64,000 nt of DNA from VAZQ01 sp036557665 (GTDB taxonomy: Bacteria > Pseudomonadota > Alphaproteobacteria > Rhizobiales > Xanthobacteraceae). The notes beneath the pieces were generated by a model, which had not been told where the DNA came from, made no database searches, and saw nothing but the letters and a program-made list of their open reading frames with translations. The position numbers were made by a program, and so were the translations under genes. The stretch is from assembly GCA_036557665.1 (NCBI GenBank), contig DATBHG010000058.1:26344-90343 (forward strand), read 5' to 3'. Below are positions 42,030 to 51,770 of the stretch, one piece after another. Within the stretch, counting starts at the first letter, position 1. Each line of letters starts with the position of its first letter.

Positions 42030-43451
42030 ATGAGCAACGATATTTGGGGTGGCCGCTTCGCGCGCGACCCCGATTCCATCCTGCAAGACATCAATGTGTC
42101 CATCGACGTCGACCGGCATTTGTTTCGTCAAGACATCGCAGCGAGCAAGGCGCATGCTGCCATGCTCGCAGAGCGGGGCATTATCTCGCCCGAGGATGGC
42201 CGGCAAATTGCTCACGGTCTAGACACGATCCTGTCAGAAATCGAGGCGGGGAAGTTCCAGTTCAAGCGCGCGCTCGAGGACATTCACATGAACGTGGAGA
42301 GCCGCCTATCCGAGCTGATCGGCGCGGCGGCGGGGCGGCTGCACATCGCGCGCTCCCGCAATGATCAGATAGCCACGGACTTTCGGCTGTGGATGCGAGA
42401 CACTATCGATAGGGTAGACGCCGCTCTCCGGTCGTACCAGTGTGCGCTGGCAGAGCGTGCGCTGGAGCACGCTGCCACGGCGATGCCCGGGTTCACGCAC
42501 TTCCAGACCGCGCAGCCTGTGACATTCGGTCACCACCTCCTCGCTTATGTAGAAATGGCGGCCCGGGATCGCGGCAGGTTCCGGGACGCCCGCAACCGCT
42601 TGAACCAGTGTCCATTGGGTGCGGCCGCACTTGCCGGCACGGCGTTTCCCATCGATCGTCAACTCACGGCCAAGGCGCTGGGCTTTGACGCTCCGATGGC
42701 GAACTCGATCGATGCCGTATCGGATCGCGATTTCGCGCTCGAAGGCCTGTCCGCCGCGGCCCTTACCGCGGTGCATCTTTCGCGATTTGCCGAGGAGGTC
42801 GTGGTGTGGTGCTCGCCGCTCCTGGGCCTCATTTCGCTCTCGGATGCTTTCACCACCGGCTCCTCCATCATGCCGCAGAAGCGCAATCCCGATGCGGCCG
42901 AGCTCGTGCGCGCCAAGGCGGGCCGGATCATTGGCGCACTCGACGCGCTCCTGATCGTCATGAAGGGCCTGCCGCTCGCCTATCAAAAGGACATGCAGGA
43001 GGACAAGGAGGGTACGATGGCCGCGTTTGCGGCCCTGATGCTTTCTATTGCCGCGATGACCGGGATGGTGCGCGACATGACGCCAAACACCGCCCGCATG
43101 CGTCATGCCGCGGCCGAAGGATACTCCACCGCGACTGATCTGGCAGATTGGCTGGTCCGCACGCTTGGCATGCCGTTTCGGGACGCGCACCGCGCCACCG
43201 GCCGAATCGTCGCACGGGCGGCGGCGGAAAAGATGCCGCTGCACGAGCTGCCGCTCGCGGCGATGCAGGCAATCGAGCCCCGCATCAGCGAGGATGTATT
43301 TCCGCTCCTCTCGGTCGAAAGCGCGTTGCAGACCCGCGAAAGCTACGGCGGCACGGCTCCGGAGAATGTACGCAGGGAGGCCAAGCGCTGGCTTGAGGTG
43401 CTGGCATCAGAGAATGGCGAAGGCCGCCATGCTGCGGCCGCGTCGGTCTGA
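42030..43451 (+). CDS. argH: Argininosuccinate lyase
   Basis: The 473-residue enzyme makes arginine and fumarate from argininosuccinate. It has the fumarase/aspartase-superfamily signature TTGSSIMPQKRNPDAAEL near residue 280, the early GGRFARDPDSILQDINVSIDVDRHL, SRNDQIATDFRLWMR and GFTHFQTAQPVTFGHHLLAY. Length is normal. It is followed by the lptM-like gene after 34 bases and lysA, an arrangement widely conserved in alphaproteobacteria, although these genes share no pathway with it. Confidence 0.97.
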   Translation: MSNDIWGGRFARDPDSILQDINVSIDVDRHLFRQDIAASKAHAAMLAERGIISPEDGRQIAHGLDTILSEIEAGKFQFKRALEDIHMNVESRLSELIGAAAGRLHIARSRNDQIATDFRLWMRDTIDRVDAALRSYQCALAERALEHAATAMPGFTHFQTAQPVTFGHHLLAYVEMAARDRGRFRDARNRLNQCPLGAAALAGTAFPIDRQLTAKALGFDAPMANSIDAVSDRDFALEGLSAAALTAVHLSRFAEEVVVWCSPLLGLISLSDAFTTGSSIMPQKRNPDAAELVRAKAGRIIGALDALLIVMKGLPLAYQKDMQEDKEGTMAAFAALMLSIAAMTGMVRDMTPNTARMRHAAAEGYSTATDLADWLVRTLGMPFRDAHRATGRIVARAAAEKMPLHELPLAAMQAIEPRISEDVFPLLSVESALQTRESYGGTAPENVRREAKRWLEVLASENGEGRHAAAASV

Positions 43452-43485
43452 TCTGGTATGCTGGCTGCACCAAGGAGTCTCCGAT

Positions 43486-43680
43486 TTGACGACCAACTCG
43501 AAGCTCTGGCGTGTCCCCGCGGCGGCCCTTATTGCGGCCGCCATGGCGGTCACTGGGCTCGGGCTTGCCGGTTGCGGGCGCAAGAGCGGGCTTGATCCCC
43601 CGCCGATAGCGGCAGCCCCTGCGCAGCCGGCACCCGCTCCGCCGGCTCAAGCCGAGCCGACCAATCCACCTCCGCGCTGA
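43486..43680 (+). CDS. lptM: Small lipoprotein, LptM-like
   Basis: The 64-residue protein starts at a TTG after an AAGGAG site and has a signal peptide ending in the lipobox LAGCGRKSG, so Cys29 would be acylated. The rest is a Pro/Ala-rich tail. A small lipoprotein between argH and lysA is the usual location of LptM (formerly YifL), which helps oxidative folding of the LPS transporter LptD. It is too short for firm identification by sequence alone. Confidence 0.75.
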   Translation: MTTNSKLWRVPAAALIAAAMAVTGLGLAGCGRKSGLDPPPIAAAPAQPAPAPPAQAEPTNPPPR

Positions 43681-43772
43681 AGCAGCGCAAGGCCTCCCGC
43701 CGGCCCCGTGCTGCCCCGGTCGAATAGGACGCGTCGCCTTCCGGAGAAGTGGGCCGAGCCGCGAGATCCCTG

Positions 43773-45047
43773 ATGCATCACTTTGGTTACCGCGACGGGG
43801 TCCTTCATGCCGAGGAGGTGAACCTAGTCGAGGTCGCGGCCGCGGTGGGTACGCCATTCTACTGCTACTCCTCAGCCACGCTCGTCCGCCACTTCGATGT
43901 CTTTTGCCGGGCGTTCTCCGACGTAAAAGCGCTCGTGTGCTACGCCATGAAGGCAAATTCGAACCAGGCGGTGATCAAGACGCTGGCGAATTGCGGCGCC
44001 GGCGCCGATGTCGTATCCGGAGGCGAGCTGCGGCGTGCGCGCGCTGCCGGTATTCCCGCCGAGAAAATCATGTTTTCCGGGATCGGCAAGACCGCGGCCG
44101 AGCTCGCGCTTGGGGTCGAGGAGGGCATTCTCTGCACCAATGTGGAATCCGAGCCCGAGCTCGAGCTGCTCTCGACGATCGCGGCGAGCAAGGGCCGTAC
44201 CGCCCGTGTTTCCGTACGGGTCAATCCGGACATCGACGCCAGGACACATCGCAAGATCGCGACCGGCAGAGCCGAGAACAAATTCGGTATTCCGATCAGT
44301 CGCGCGCGCGAAGTGTATGCGCTCGCGGCCGAGCTTCCGGGTATCGCCGTCACCGGCGTCGATATGCATATCGGCAGCCAGATCACCGAGCTCGAGCCGT
44401 TCGATAACGCCTTTGCCGTGCTGGCCGATTTTGTCCGCGTGTTACGGACCGACGGTCACCGGATCAGCCATATCGATCTAGGGGGCGGGCTCGGCATCCC
44501 CTACGGCCACGAGGTCGAGCCGCCGCCGGATCCCTCGGCTTATGCGGACATGGTCAAGCGCGCCACGCGTGACCTCGGATGTACGCTGGTGTTCGAGCCT
44601 GGCCGCCTTATCGTCGGAAATGCGGGGATTCTGGTCACCACGGTGCTCTACCTCAAGCAGGGAGAGACGAAAAACTTCGTCATCGTCGACGCGGGAATGA
44701 ATGATCTGGTTCGGCCAACGCTTTACGAGGCGCACCATGATATCCGACCGGTGCGGGAGGGAGGGGGGCTGAGACACGCCAGGATCGACGTCGTGGGCCC
44801 TGTGTGCGAATCCGGGGATTTCCTGGCGCTCGATCGCGAAATGGTGTTACCGCGACCGGGCGATCTGCTCGCAGTCATGAGCGCGGGCGCCTACGGCGCG
44901 GTCCAGGCCGGCACTTACAACACGCGCCCACTGGTACCGGAAGTCCTTGTGCGCAAAGCCGAATGGGCCCTGGTACGTCCGCGTCTCGAGGTTAACGACC
45001 TGATCGACCTCGACCGATTGGCGCCCTGGCTGGGAGCGGCGCCATGA
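43773..45047 (+). CDS. lysA: Diaminopimelate decarboxylase
   Basis: The 424-residue PLP enzyme makes lysine from meso-diaminopimelate. The Lys that binds PLP lies in CYAMKANSNQAVIK (near residue 55), with HIGSQITELEPF, HIDLGGGLGIPY and CESGDFLALDRE following, as in the alanine-racemase-fold decarboxylases. The ATG at 43773 gives the standard MHHFGYRDG start; a GTG at 43749 would add eight residues. It follows the lptM-like gene by 92 bases. Confidence 0.96.
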   Translation: MHHFGYRDGVLHAEEVNLVEVAAAVGTPFYCYSSATLVRHFDVFCRAFSDVKALVCYAMKANSNQAVIKTLANCGAGADVVSGGELRRARAAGIPAEKIMFSGIGKTAAELALGVEEGILCTNVESEPELELLSTIAASKGRTARVSVRVNPDIDARTHRKIATGRAENKFGIPISRAREVYALAAELPGIAVTGVDMHIGSQITELEPFDNAFAVLADFVRVLRTDGHRISHIDLGGGLGIPYGHEVEPPPDPSAYADMVKRATRDLGCTLVFEPGRLIVGNAGILVTTVLYLKQGETKNFVIVDAGMNDLVRPTLYEAHHDIRPVREGGGLRHARIDVVGPVCESGDFLALDREMVLPRPGDLLAVMSAGAYGAVQAGTYNTRPLVPEVLVRKAEWALVRPRLEVNDLIDLDRLAPWLGAAP

Positions 45048-45170
45048 GCGACGCAACCATCCTGTCAGTTCCGCCGTTTTGATCGGTCGGGCGCCTTCCT
45101 TTTGCCGGCTGGCGCGGCTCTATTGGCGTGTTACCATATATTGGACCGATTCCAGATCGAAAGGCCAGCA

Positions 45171-47708
45171 TTGAACACCCCTCTTCCGCAGGTGCAGCCT
45201 CCAGCGCGAGCGCCCGCCCCGACACGCTCCGGCAGGGAAATCCTCCGAAGGGCTTTGGCGCAAGCGCATTGGACACTCTTCTGGGAGCGACTCTGGCCTC
45301 CTCTCGCCAGGCTTGCCACGCTGCTCGGTCTTTTCCTCGCACTGTCATGGCTAGGCGTTTGGCTGTGGCTCCCCTCGCATGCGCGGGCGTTCGGGCTCGT
45401 GATGTTCTTGCTGGTCGCGCTCGCGGCCTTGGCACCGCTGCTGTGGCTGCGTCCGCCACGCAGGGCCGATGCACTCCATCGCCTGGATCGCAATTCGGGG
45501 TTGCCCCATCGGCCAGCCACCGCGATGGCCGACGAGCTGGCTGGCCCGGCTGCTGACCCCTACGCCGCCGCGCTGTGGCGGGCGCACGTGCAACGCGCGT
45601 CGGCTGTCGCGCGCGCGCTCAAGTCCGGTCTCCCGAGGCCGCGGCTCGCATTGCGCGACCCATTTGCCGTTCGTGCTCTGGTGGCCATTCTCGTGGTCGC
45701 AACCTTCATCGCGGCCGGGGATGAGCGCATGAAGCGTCTTGCTGCCGCATTCGACTGGCAAGGCGTGATGCTGCCTGCCAACTTCCGCATTGATGCGTGG
45801 GTCAGCCCGCCCGCCTATACGGGAAGACCTCCGGTTATTTTGCCTGGGCTGCACCCCGGCGAGGGAGTGCACGCGGGCGCCGAAGTCTCGGTCCCGGCGG
45901 GTAGCCTGCTGGTCATTCGAGCGAGTGGCATTGCGCTCGATGTGGTCACCACTGGCGGGCTCGCCGAGGCACCTGGGGGAACGCAAGCCGCCAAGGCGCA
46001 GGGAAGCGAGGAGCGCCGTTTCCTGGTCAAGGAAGCGGGGACGGCGACCGTTCGCGGCGCATTTCGGCGTGACGTTGGGTGGCAATTCGCTGCTATTCCC
46101 GACCACCCTCCGGTGATTGCCCTCACCGAGGACCCGCAAGCACAGGCCCGGGGAGGCCTGAAATTATCCTATAAGCTCGAGGACGATTACGGGGTCGTAG
46201 GCGGCCAGGCCGCCTTCAGTCTCCTTGATCAGGAGGGTACGAACGGACAGCCCCCGCGGGGCCTCTACGAGGCTCCCAACTTCCCCCTGGTACTGCCCCA
46301 GTCACGCACGCGAAACGGCATCGGACAGACCACGAAGGATCTCACTGAGCATCCCTGGGCCGGGGCCGATGTTGTAATGACCCTGAACGCCCGGGACGAA
46401 GCGGGAAATGAGGGCCGCAGCGAGCCGTTCGAAATGCGCCTGCCGGAGAGACCCTTCAGCAAACCCATGGCGCGCGCCCTGATCGAGCAGCGCCGGGTGC
46501 TGGCCCTCGACGGGGATGCCCAGGCCGGCGTTCTCAATGCACTCAACGCTCTCACGCTCGCCCCCGAGCGCTTCCACATGGACACCAACGTGTATCTCGG
46601 GCTGCGGTCGATCTACTGGCAACTCGCCCACGCCAAGAGCGACGATCAGTTGCGCGATGTGGTCGTGCGCATGTGGGACATGGCGGTGCACCTGGAGGAC
46701 GGCAGCGTTTCCGATGCGGAGCAGGCGCTGCGGGCCGCCGAAGAGGCATTGCGCCAAGCGCTCGAGCGCGGCGCAGACGATGAGGAAATCAAGAAGCTCA
46801 CGGATCAGCTGCGCGCAGCGCTGGACAAGTTCCTGCAGGCATTGGCGGAACAGTTGCGCAAGAGCCCGCAGCAGCTTGCCCGTCCGTTGGATCCCAATAC
46901 TCGGCAGCTGCGGCCGCAGGACCTGCGCAACATGATCGACCGGCTCGAGCAGATGGCCCGTTCCGGCGCCAAGGACGCGGCGCGCAGGATGCTGCAGGAG
47001 CTCCAGTCCATGCTCGAAAATCTGCAGATGGCACGCCCCGGACAACAGATGGATGGCAACGGCGATGACGACATGATGTCCGCGCTGGACGAGCTGGGGG
47101 ACATGATCCGCAAGCAGCAGCATTTGCGTGACCGCACCTTCCAGGAAGGGCAGGACCAACGGCGTGATCACCAGCGCGGACAGCAGGGCAATCGGATGGG
47201 GGAGCTGCGGGAGAGCCAGCAAGGGCTGCGCGATCAGCTCGACAAGCTGATGCAGGAGCTGCGCAAGCGGGGCTTCGGACAGGGTCAGCAGGGACAGGGT
47301 GAGATGGATCAGCTCGGCCGCGCCGGGGAAGCCATGGGCAATGCCGAAGGAGAGCTTGGAGAAGGCAATGCCGATGGCGCGGTCGAATCCCAAGGGCGTG
47401 CGCTCGAGGCGCTGCGGCGAGGCGCACAGAGCTTGGCCCAATCGATGCAGCAGCAGGGAATGGTAGGGCCTGGAGCCAACGGCCAGCCCGGTCGGCTTGG
47501 CCCCGCACGCGCGCAGCAGGAGACCGATCCCCTCGGGCGTCCGTTGCGCGGTCGCGACTATGGCGATGATGCCACGGTAAAGGTGCCCGGCGAAATCGAC
47601 GTTCAGCGCGCGCGCCGCATTCTGGAAGAGTTGCGGCGCCGCTTCGGCGAGACTTTCCGTCCGCAGCAAGAGCTCGACTACATCGAGCGGCTGTTGCACG
47701 ACTACTGA
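45171..47708 (+). CDS. TIGR02302 family (DUF4175) membrane protein
   Basis: The protein of about 845 residues has two hydrophobic helices near its N terminus (LWPPLARLATLLGLFLALSWLGVWLWLP and LVMFLLVALAALAPLLWL) followed by a long extracytoplasmic part. The last 300 residues form a Gln/Gly/Arg-rich coiled region (QQGNRMGELRESQQGLRDQL) with low complexity. This is the TIGR02302 family found in alphaproteobacteria, of unknown function. The TTG start at 45171 (MNTPLPQ) is a guess; 45102 is the alternative. ftsE starts 23 bases after its stop. Confidence 0.85.
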   Translation: MNTPLPQVQPPARAPAPTRSGREILRRALAQAHWTLFWERLWPPLARLATLLGLFLALSWLGVWLWLPSHARAFGLVMFLLVALAALAPLLWLRPPRRADALHRLDRNSGLPHRPATAMADELAGPAADPYAAALWRAHVQRASAVARALKSGLPRPRLALRDPFAVRALVAILVVATFIAAGDERMKRLAAAFDWQGVMLPANFRIDAWVSPPAYTGRPPVILPGLHPGEGVHAGAEVSVPAGSLLVIRASGIALDVVTTGGLAEAPGGTQAAKAQGSEERRFLVKEAGTATVRGAFRRDVGWQFAAIPDHPPVIALTEDPQAQARGGLKLSYKLEDDYGVVGGQAAFSLLDQEGTNGQPPRGLYEAPNFPLVLPQSRTRNGIGQTTKDLTEHPWAGADVVMTLNARDEAGNEGRSEPFEMRLPERPFSKPMARALIEQRRVLALDGDAQAGVLNALNALTLAPERFHMDTNVYLGLRSIYWQLAHAKSDDQLRDVVVRMWDMAVHLEDGSVSDAEQALRAAEEALRQALERGADDEEIKKLTDQLRAALDKFLQALAEQLRKSPQQLARPLDPNTRQLRPQDLRNMIDRLEQMARSGAKDAARRMLQELQSMLENLQMARPGQQMDGNGDDDMMSALDELGDMIRKQQHLRDRTFQEGQDQRRDHQRGQQGNRMGELRESQQGLRDQLDKLMQELRKRGFGQGQQGQGEMDQLGRAGEAMGNAEGELGEGNADGAVESQGRALEALRRGAQSLAQSMQQQGMVGPGANGQPGRLGPARAQQETDPLGRPLRGRDYGDDATVKVPGEIDVQRARRILEELRRRFGETFRPQQELDYIERLLHDY

Positions 47709-47731
47709 GTTGTGTCGATGGCTGCAGCCTC

Positions 47732-48391
47732 GTGGTCCGCTTCGAAAATGTCGGTTTACGCTATGGGGTCGGGCCGGAGGTGTTGCGCGACCTGACGTTT
47801 CGCATCGATCCCCATTCGTTTCAGTTCCTCACCGGTCCCTCCGGCGCCGGAAAGACGTCCTTGTTGCGGCTTCTGTTTCTCTCGCTGCGCCCCACCCGCG
47901 GTCTCGTGACCATATTCGGTCACGATGTGGCCACGCTGAGCAAGGATGCGCTCTCGACCCTCAGGCGGCGCATCGGGATCGTATTTCAAGATTTCCGCCT
48001 GCTCGATCATATGACTACGTTCGAGAACGTCGCGCTGCCCTTGCGCGTGATCGGGCAGGAGGAGCCGAGCTATCGCGAGGAGGTGCTGGAGCTGCTGAAA
48101 TGGGTGGGCCTGGGCGATCGCATCTGGGCGCTCCCGCCGGTGCTGTCCGGCGGAGAGAAACAACGGACCGCCATAGCACGTGCCGTGATCGCACGGCCGC
48201 AACTCCTGCTCGCCGATGAGCCTACCGGCAACGTCGATCCCAACTTGGCGCAGCGGTTGCTGCGCCTGTTCATCGAGCTCCACAAATCCGGGACGTCAGT
48301 GATCATTGCCACGCACGACATCGCTCTCATGGACAGGTTCGATGCGCGGCGCCTCGTCCTGCACGATGGTCGACTGCATGTCTACGAGTAG
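47732..48391 (+). CDS. ftsE: Cell-division ATP-binding protein FtsE
   Basis: The 219-residue ABC ATPase pairs with FtsX to activate septal peptidoglycan hydrolases. Walker A TGPSGAGKTSLLR, Q-loop VFQDFRLLDHMTTFENVALPLR, signature LSGGEKQRTAIARAV, Walker B LLLADEPTGNVDP and switch IATHD are intact. A GTG start is used. ftsX begins inside the last 14 bases. Confidence 0.96.
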   Translation: MVRFENVGLRYGVGPEVLRDLTFRIDPHSFQFLTGPSGAGKTSLLRLLFLSLRPTRGLVTIFGHDVATLSKDALSTLRRRIGIVFQDFRLLDHMTTFENVALPLRVIGQEEPSYREEVLELLKWVGLGDRIWALPPVLSGGEKQRTAIARAVIARPQLLLADEPTGNVDPNLAQRLLRLFIELHKSGTSVIIATHDIALMDRFDARRLVLHDGRLHVYE

Positions 48392-49352
48392 CTCGATAAC
48401 GCTGCAGGCCGGGGCACCAGCCGATAGCTCCACGTCAGCGATCCCGTCGCCGGCACGTCGGCCGACATCCATCGTGCCGCGTGCGACCATTGCGGGGCGA
48501 GCGCTCATGGGCGTTGTCGCAATCATGACATTCCTTGCTTCCCTGACGACCGGCGCGGTGGTGCTGGTGAGGACTGCCGCAGACCAGTGGCAGGCGGATG
48601 TCGCTCGTGAGATCACGCTCCAGGTGCGCGCGGTAACCGGTCACGACATCGAGTCTGATGTCGACAAGGCGGCCGCAATCGCGCGCGGCTTTCCCGGGAT
48701 TGCAGAAGTTAGGCCGTATTCGAAAGACGAAACGGTACATTTGCTCGAACCCTGGCTGGGCAGCGGGCTGCAATTCAATGATCTCCCCATCCCTCGTTTG
48801 ATCGTCGTGCGGATTGCATCCGGAGCAACCCCCGATCTCGGCGGCCTGCGGCAATCCCTCGAGCAACAGGTGCCCGGGGTAAGCCTCGATGACCATCGCA
48901 GCTTTGTCGCGCGCATGCGGGCCATGTCCGGCGCCGCGCTGTTTGTAGGCATGGCTGTGCTCTCTCTTGTACTCGTCGCGACCATGCTTTCAGTGACCTT
49001 TGCCACCCGCGCGGCCATGGTGAGCAACCAGCCGGTGATCGAGGTGCTGCATCTCATTGGGGCGAAGGACAGTTATATCGCGGCCCACTTTCAGCAGCAC
49101 TTCCTCCAGTTGGGTCTCAATGGCGGCTTGCTCGGAGGGGTCATTGCGATTGCGCTGTTTGCATTTGCAGATCTTGCCAATGGCTGGTTTTCCGGAACGG
49201 CCGCGGGCGATCAGTTTGCAGCCATGTTTGGCACGTTCTCGATTGGAGCACTCGGCTATCTGGCGATGCTTGGGCAGATCGGGCTGGTGGCCGGGACGAC
49301 GGCCATTGCTTGTCGCCGCACGGTCAGCCGCACCATCGAGGCGGTTCAATAA
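48378..49352 (+). CDS. ftsX: Cell-division permease FtsX
   Basis: The 324-residue inner-membrane partner of FtsE has an N-terminal cytoplasmic region, a first helix (ALMGVVAIMTFLASLTTGAVVLV), an extracytoplasmic domain (residues about 75-185) and three more helices ending in the MacB-like permease fold (VIEVLHLIGAKDSYIAAHFQQHFLQLGLNG). It overlaps ftsE by 14 bases, so expression is coupled. It transduces division-site signals to murein hydrolases or EnvC-like partners. Confidence 0.93.
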   Translation: MSTSSSITLQAGAPADSSTSAIPSPARRPTSIVPRATIAGRALMGVVAIMTFLASLTTGAVVLVRTAADQWQADVAREITLQVRAVTGHDIESDVDKAAAIARGFPGIAEVRPYSKDETVHLLEPWLGSGLQFNDLPIPRLIVVRIASGATPDLGGLRQSLEQQVPGVSLDDHRSFVARMRAMSGAALFVGMAVLSLVLVATMLSVTFATRAAMVSNQPVIEVLHLIGAKDSYIAAHFQQHFLQLGLNGGLLGGVIAIALFAFADLANGWFSGTAAGDQFAAMFGTFSIGALGYLAMLGQIGLVAGTTAIACRRTVSRTIEAVQ

Positions 49353-49475
49353 ACCCATTGGACCTTCCGTGTATGGCCGCTCGTGGAGACCACATGCAAA
49401 CTCGCAATTGGGCATGACATCTTGCCAGCGGCGCGCCGACATCTATGCTCACGACGGGCATGCTGAACACAGCGG

Positions 49476-50153
49476 ATGACGGCTGATACCGGCTTGGATG
49501 AACGGAGAATGAGACGCCAGGCCCCGGAAGGGCGACACTGGCGCTTGCTGCGCTGCCTCGGCAGGTCGGGTCTTTTGCTCCTTATCCTGCTGGGTGTGGC
49601 TCTGATGACCGGATTTGCCTGGTTCCTGTGGCGCGTTCCTGCCCATGAAGTTGAGCTCAACCGGGATGCGGACGGCATAGTCGCTCTCACCGGGGGTGCT
49701 TCCCGCATCGCCGATGCCATCGAGCTCTTGGCTGCCGGCCGAGGGCGACGGCTCCTGATAAGCGGCGCCAATCCCTCCACCAACTCGCATGAGATCTCCC
49801 GGCTCAATCCGGAATTCGAGAAATGGGTACGCTGCTGCGTGGACATCGATCGCGCCGTCAACACGCTCGGAAACGCAATCGAGATAAAGAGATGGGCCGA
49901 GAATCGCGGCTTCCATTCCTTGATCATCGTCACGTCGAACTACCACATGCCGCGAGCCCTGGCCGAGATCTCGCACCAGATGCCGCAGGTGACGCTGCTG
50001 CCGTTCCCGGTCATCCCTGAGCGGCAGCGCGTCGAGCCGTGGTGGACAAACAGCACGACGGCGCGGCTCCTGCTCACGGAATACGTCAAGCTGATCGCTG
50101 CCAGGGTGCGTATGGGAATAAACCCTACTGCGGGAGCGGCGGAGCTGACCTGA
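49476..50153 (+). CDS. YdcF/SanA family (DUF218) membrane protein
   Basis: The 225-residue protein has one N-terminal helix (LLLLILLGVALMTGFAWFLW) and an extracytoplasmic DUF218 domain with the GIVALTGGASRIADAIELL and ANTLGNAIEIKRW-type core (read as VNTLGNAIEIKRW) and IIVTSNYHMPRALAEI. SanA and ElyC in this family affect envelope integrity. The location after ftsX suggests an envelope role. The start may be 49509. Confidence 0.88.
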   Translation: MTADTGLDERRMRRQAPEGRHWRLLRCLGRSGLLLLILLGVALMTGFAWFLWRVPAHEVELNRDADGIVALTGGASRIADAIELLAAGRGRRLLISGANPSTNSHEISRLNPEFEKWVRCCVDIDRAVNTLGNAIEIKRWAENRGFHSLIIVTSNYHMPRALAEISHQMPQVTLLPFPVIPERQRVEPWWTNSTTARLLLTEYVKLIAARVRMGINPTAGAAELT

Positions 50154-50196
50154 AGCGCGGAAGGGTAGCCATGCTGCAGGATATCTCCTCGGACAG

Positions 50197-50994
50197 GTGG
50201 ATTACGTGGTCATTCTTCGTTCCGTCATTTTCAATATCCTTTTCTATTTGAACCTCCTGGTCCTGCTGGTCGCGGCGGTGCCTGCGCTGCTGATGCCGCG
50301 CGTGGCCATTCTGAGCGTCGCCCGCCTATGGGGACGCGTCAATTCATGGTTGCTGCACGCGATCTGCGGCATCAGCGCCGAGTTTCGGGGGCTGGAAAAA
50401 ATTCCTGCCGGACCGCTCATTGTCGCCTGCAAGCATCAATCGCTTTGGGAAACGTTCGCGCTGCTGCCTCTCTTTGCCGATCCAGCCTACATCATGAAGC
50501 GCGAGCTGATGTGGATTCCGTTCTTCGGTTGGTACACATGGAAGGCGGGGATGATAGCCGTAGATCGCCGCAAGGGATCGCAGGCGCTTGCCGCAATGAA
50601 CGCGTGCGTGCGGCGAGAGCTCGCGCGCAATCGCCAGGTGATCATTTTCCCCGAGGGCACTCGGCGGCCTCCCGGAGCCGAGCCACGCTACAAGCATGGA
50701 GTGGTCCATCTCTACGCGGAAACAGGCGCCGTTTGTCTGCCCATTGCGTTAAATTCCGGATTGTTCTGGCCACGGCGATCGATCCGACGCAACCCCGGTA
50801 CCATTCGGGTCGAGGTGCTCGATCCGATCTCGCCAGGACTCGACAAGAGCGTCTTTTTCGAGCGGCTGCAGGGCGCAGTAGAAGGCGCGACCGCGCGCTT
50901 GCTGAAGCAGGGCGAGCAGGACCTTGCTGCTGCCGGAATCAATCCCTTGCAAGGGGCAACGACGAGCCATCCCCCGCACGTGCCATCGCGCTAG
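50197..50994 (+). CDS. plsC: 1-Acyl-sn-glycerol-3-phosphate acyltransferase
   Basis: The 265-residue enzyme makes phosphatidic acid from lysophosphatidate. An N-terminal helix pair (FNILFYLNLLVLLVAAVPALLMP) anchors it to the membrane. The HX4E motif appears as KHQSLWET (residues about 76-83), with the FPEGTRRPPG acceptor motif near residue 151. This is the usual alphaproteobacterial PlsC pattern. It uses a GTG start. It converges with the ChaC gene, overlapping it by 56 bases at their 3' ends. Confidence 0.92.
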   Translation: MDYVVILRSVIFNILFYLNLLVLLVAAVPALLMPRVAILSVARLWGRVNSWLLHAICGISAEFRGLEKIPAGPLIVACKHQSLWETFALLPLFADPAYIMKRELMWIPFFGWYTWKAGMIAVDRRKGSQALAAMNACVRRELARNRQVIIFPEGTRRPPGAEPRYKHGVVHLYAETGAVCLPIALNSGLFWPRRSIRRNPGTIRVEVLDPISPGLDKSVFFERLQGAVEGATARLLKQGEQDLAAAGINPLQGATTSHPPHVPSR

Positions 50995-51571
50995 AATGCG
51001 GAGGCTGCCCGATCGCCTGCCCTTGTGAGCCGAGCAGCTGTGCCAGCCGATGCAGCCGCGCATCCCGATAGCGAAGCTGCTCCAGCGCGGCGACAGTCGC
51101 AATGACGTAATCCCGGTTCGCTCCCGATATGCCATGGCCTTGGCGTATGTGATGCAGCTGATGCTCCAACGAGAGCTGCCCCGCATATTGCGGATGACCG
51201 CGGTCCACGATGTAGCACAGTGCCGCCACCCTGTGCTGACTGACGCCTTCCAGCCAGATGGGTCGAACCACTTCGCGATATACCGAGGTCACCTGCTCGC
51301 GTTTGCGCAAGTACGTCACGGTGGACATGCGCTCCACTGCGCCCACCCGATAGGCAACTCCACGGCAGGCACCGCCCCGATCGAGCCCAAGCACCAGTCC
51401 CGGCCGCTCCGCCGTGCCGCGATGGACAAAGGAATAAACACAGAGTGCCCGGTGGGCGCCCACGAGCCGAGCTGGAAGGCGTTCAACAAATCGAAACTCC
51501 GGGCGCCACATCAAGGAGCCGTAGGCGAAAACCCAGAGGTCGTCATGAGCGTGAGCGGGATCGGGGTCCAT
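50939..51571 (-). CDS. ChaC-type gamma-glutamylcyclotransferase
   Basis: The 210-residue protein is a glutathione-specific gamma-glutamylcyclotransferase homologue. The phosphate-binding loop VFAYGSLMWRPEF (residues 14-26) and the catalytic Glu in YLRKREQVTSVY (near residue 92) are intact, with RGVAYRV and the C-terminal GISGANRDYVIATVAAL typical of ChaC. It degrades glutathione to 5-oxoproline and Cys-Gly. It overlaps the end of plsC on the other strand. Confidence 0.9.
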   Translation of the reverse strand: MDPDPAHAHDDLWVFAYGSLMWRPEFRFVERLPARLVGAHRALCVYSFVHRGTAERPGLVLGLDRGGACRGVAYRVGAVERMSTVTYLRKREQVTSVYREVVRPIWLEGVSQHRVAALCYIVDRGHPQYAGQLSLEHQLHHIRQGHGISGANRDYVIATVAALEQLRYRDARLHRLAQLLGSQGQAIGQPPHSSAMARAGDGSSLPLARD

Positions 51572-51770
51572 CGCTATTGGCGGAATCTGATGCTGGGCCG
51601 ATCAGGGCATCTGGCGCATCTACGATAAAAGCACGCTTATCGAAAGAGTGACGCCGGGGAAACATGATCGTCCTATCTATGAAATTGCCGCAATAGGCGC
51701 GCTTGAGATGGGCACGACGACGGGGAGCAAGCATTCGTCGGCTCGAAAAGATCAGAGAAGAGCATCGCTT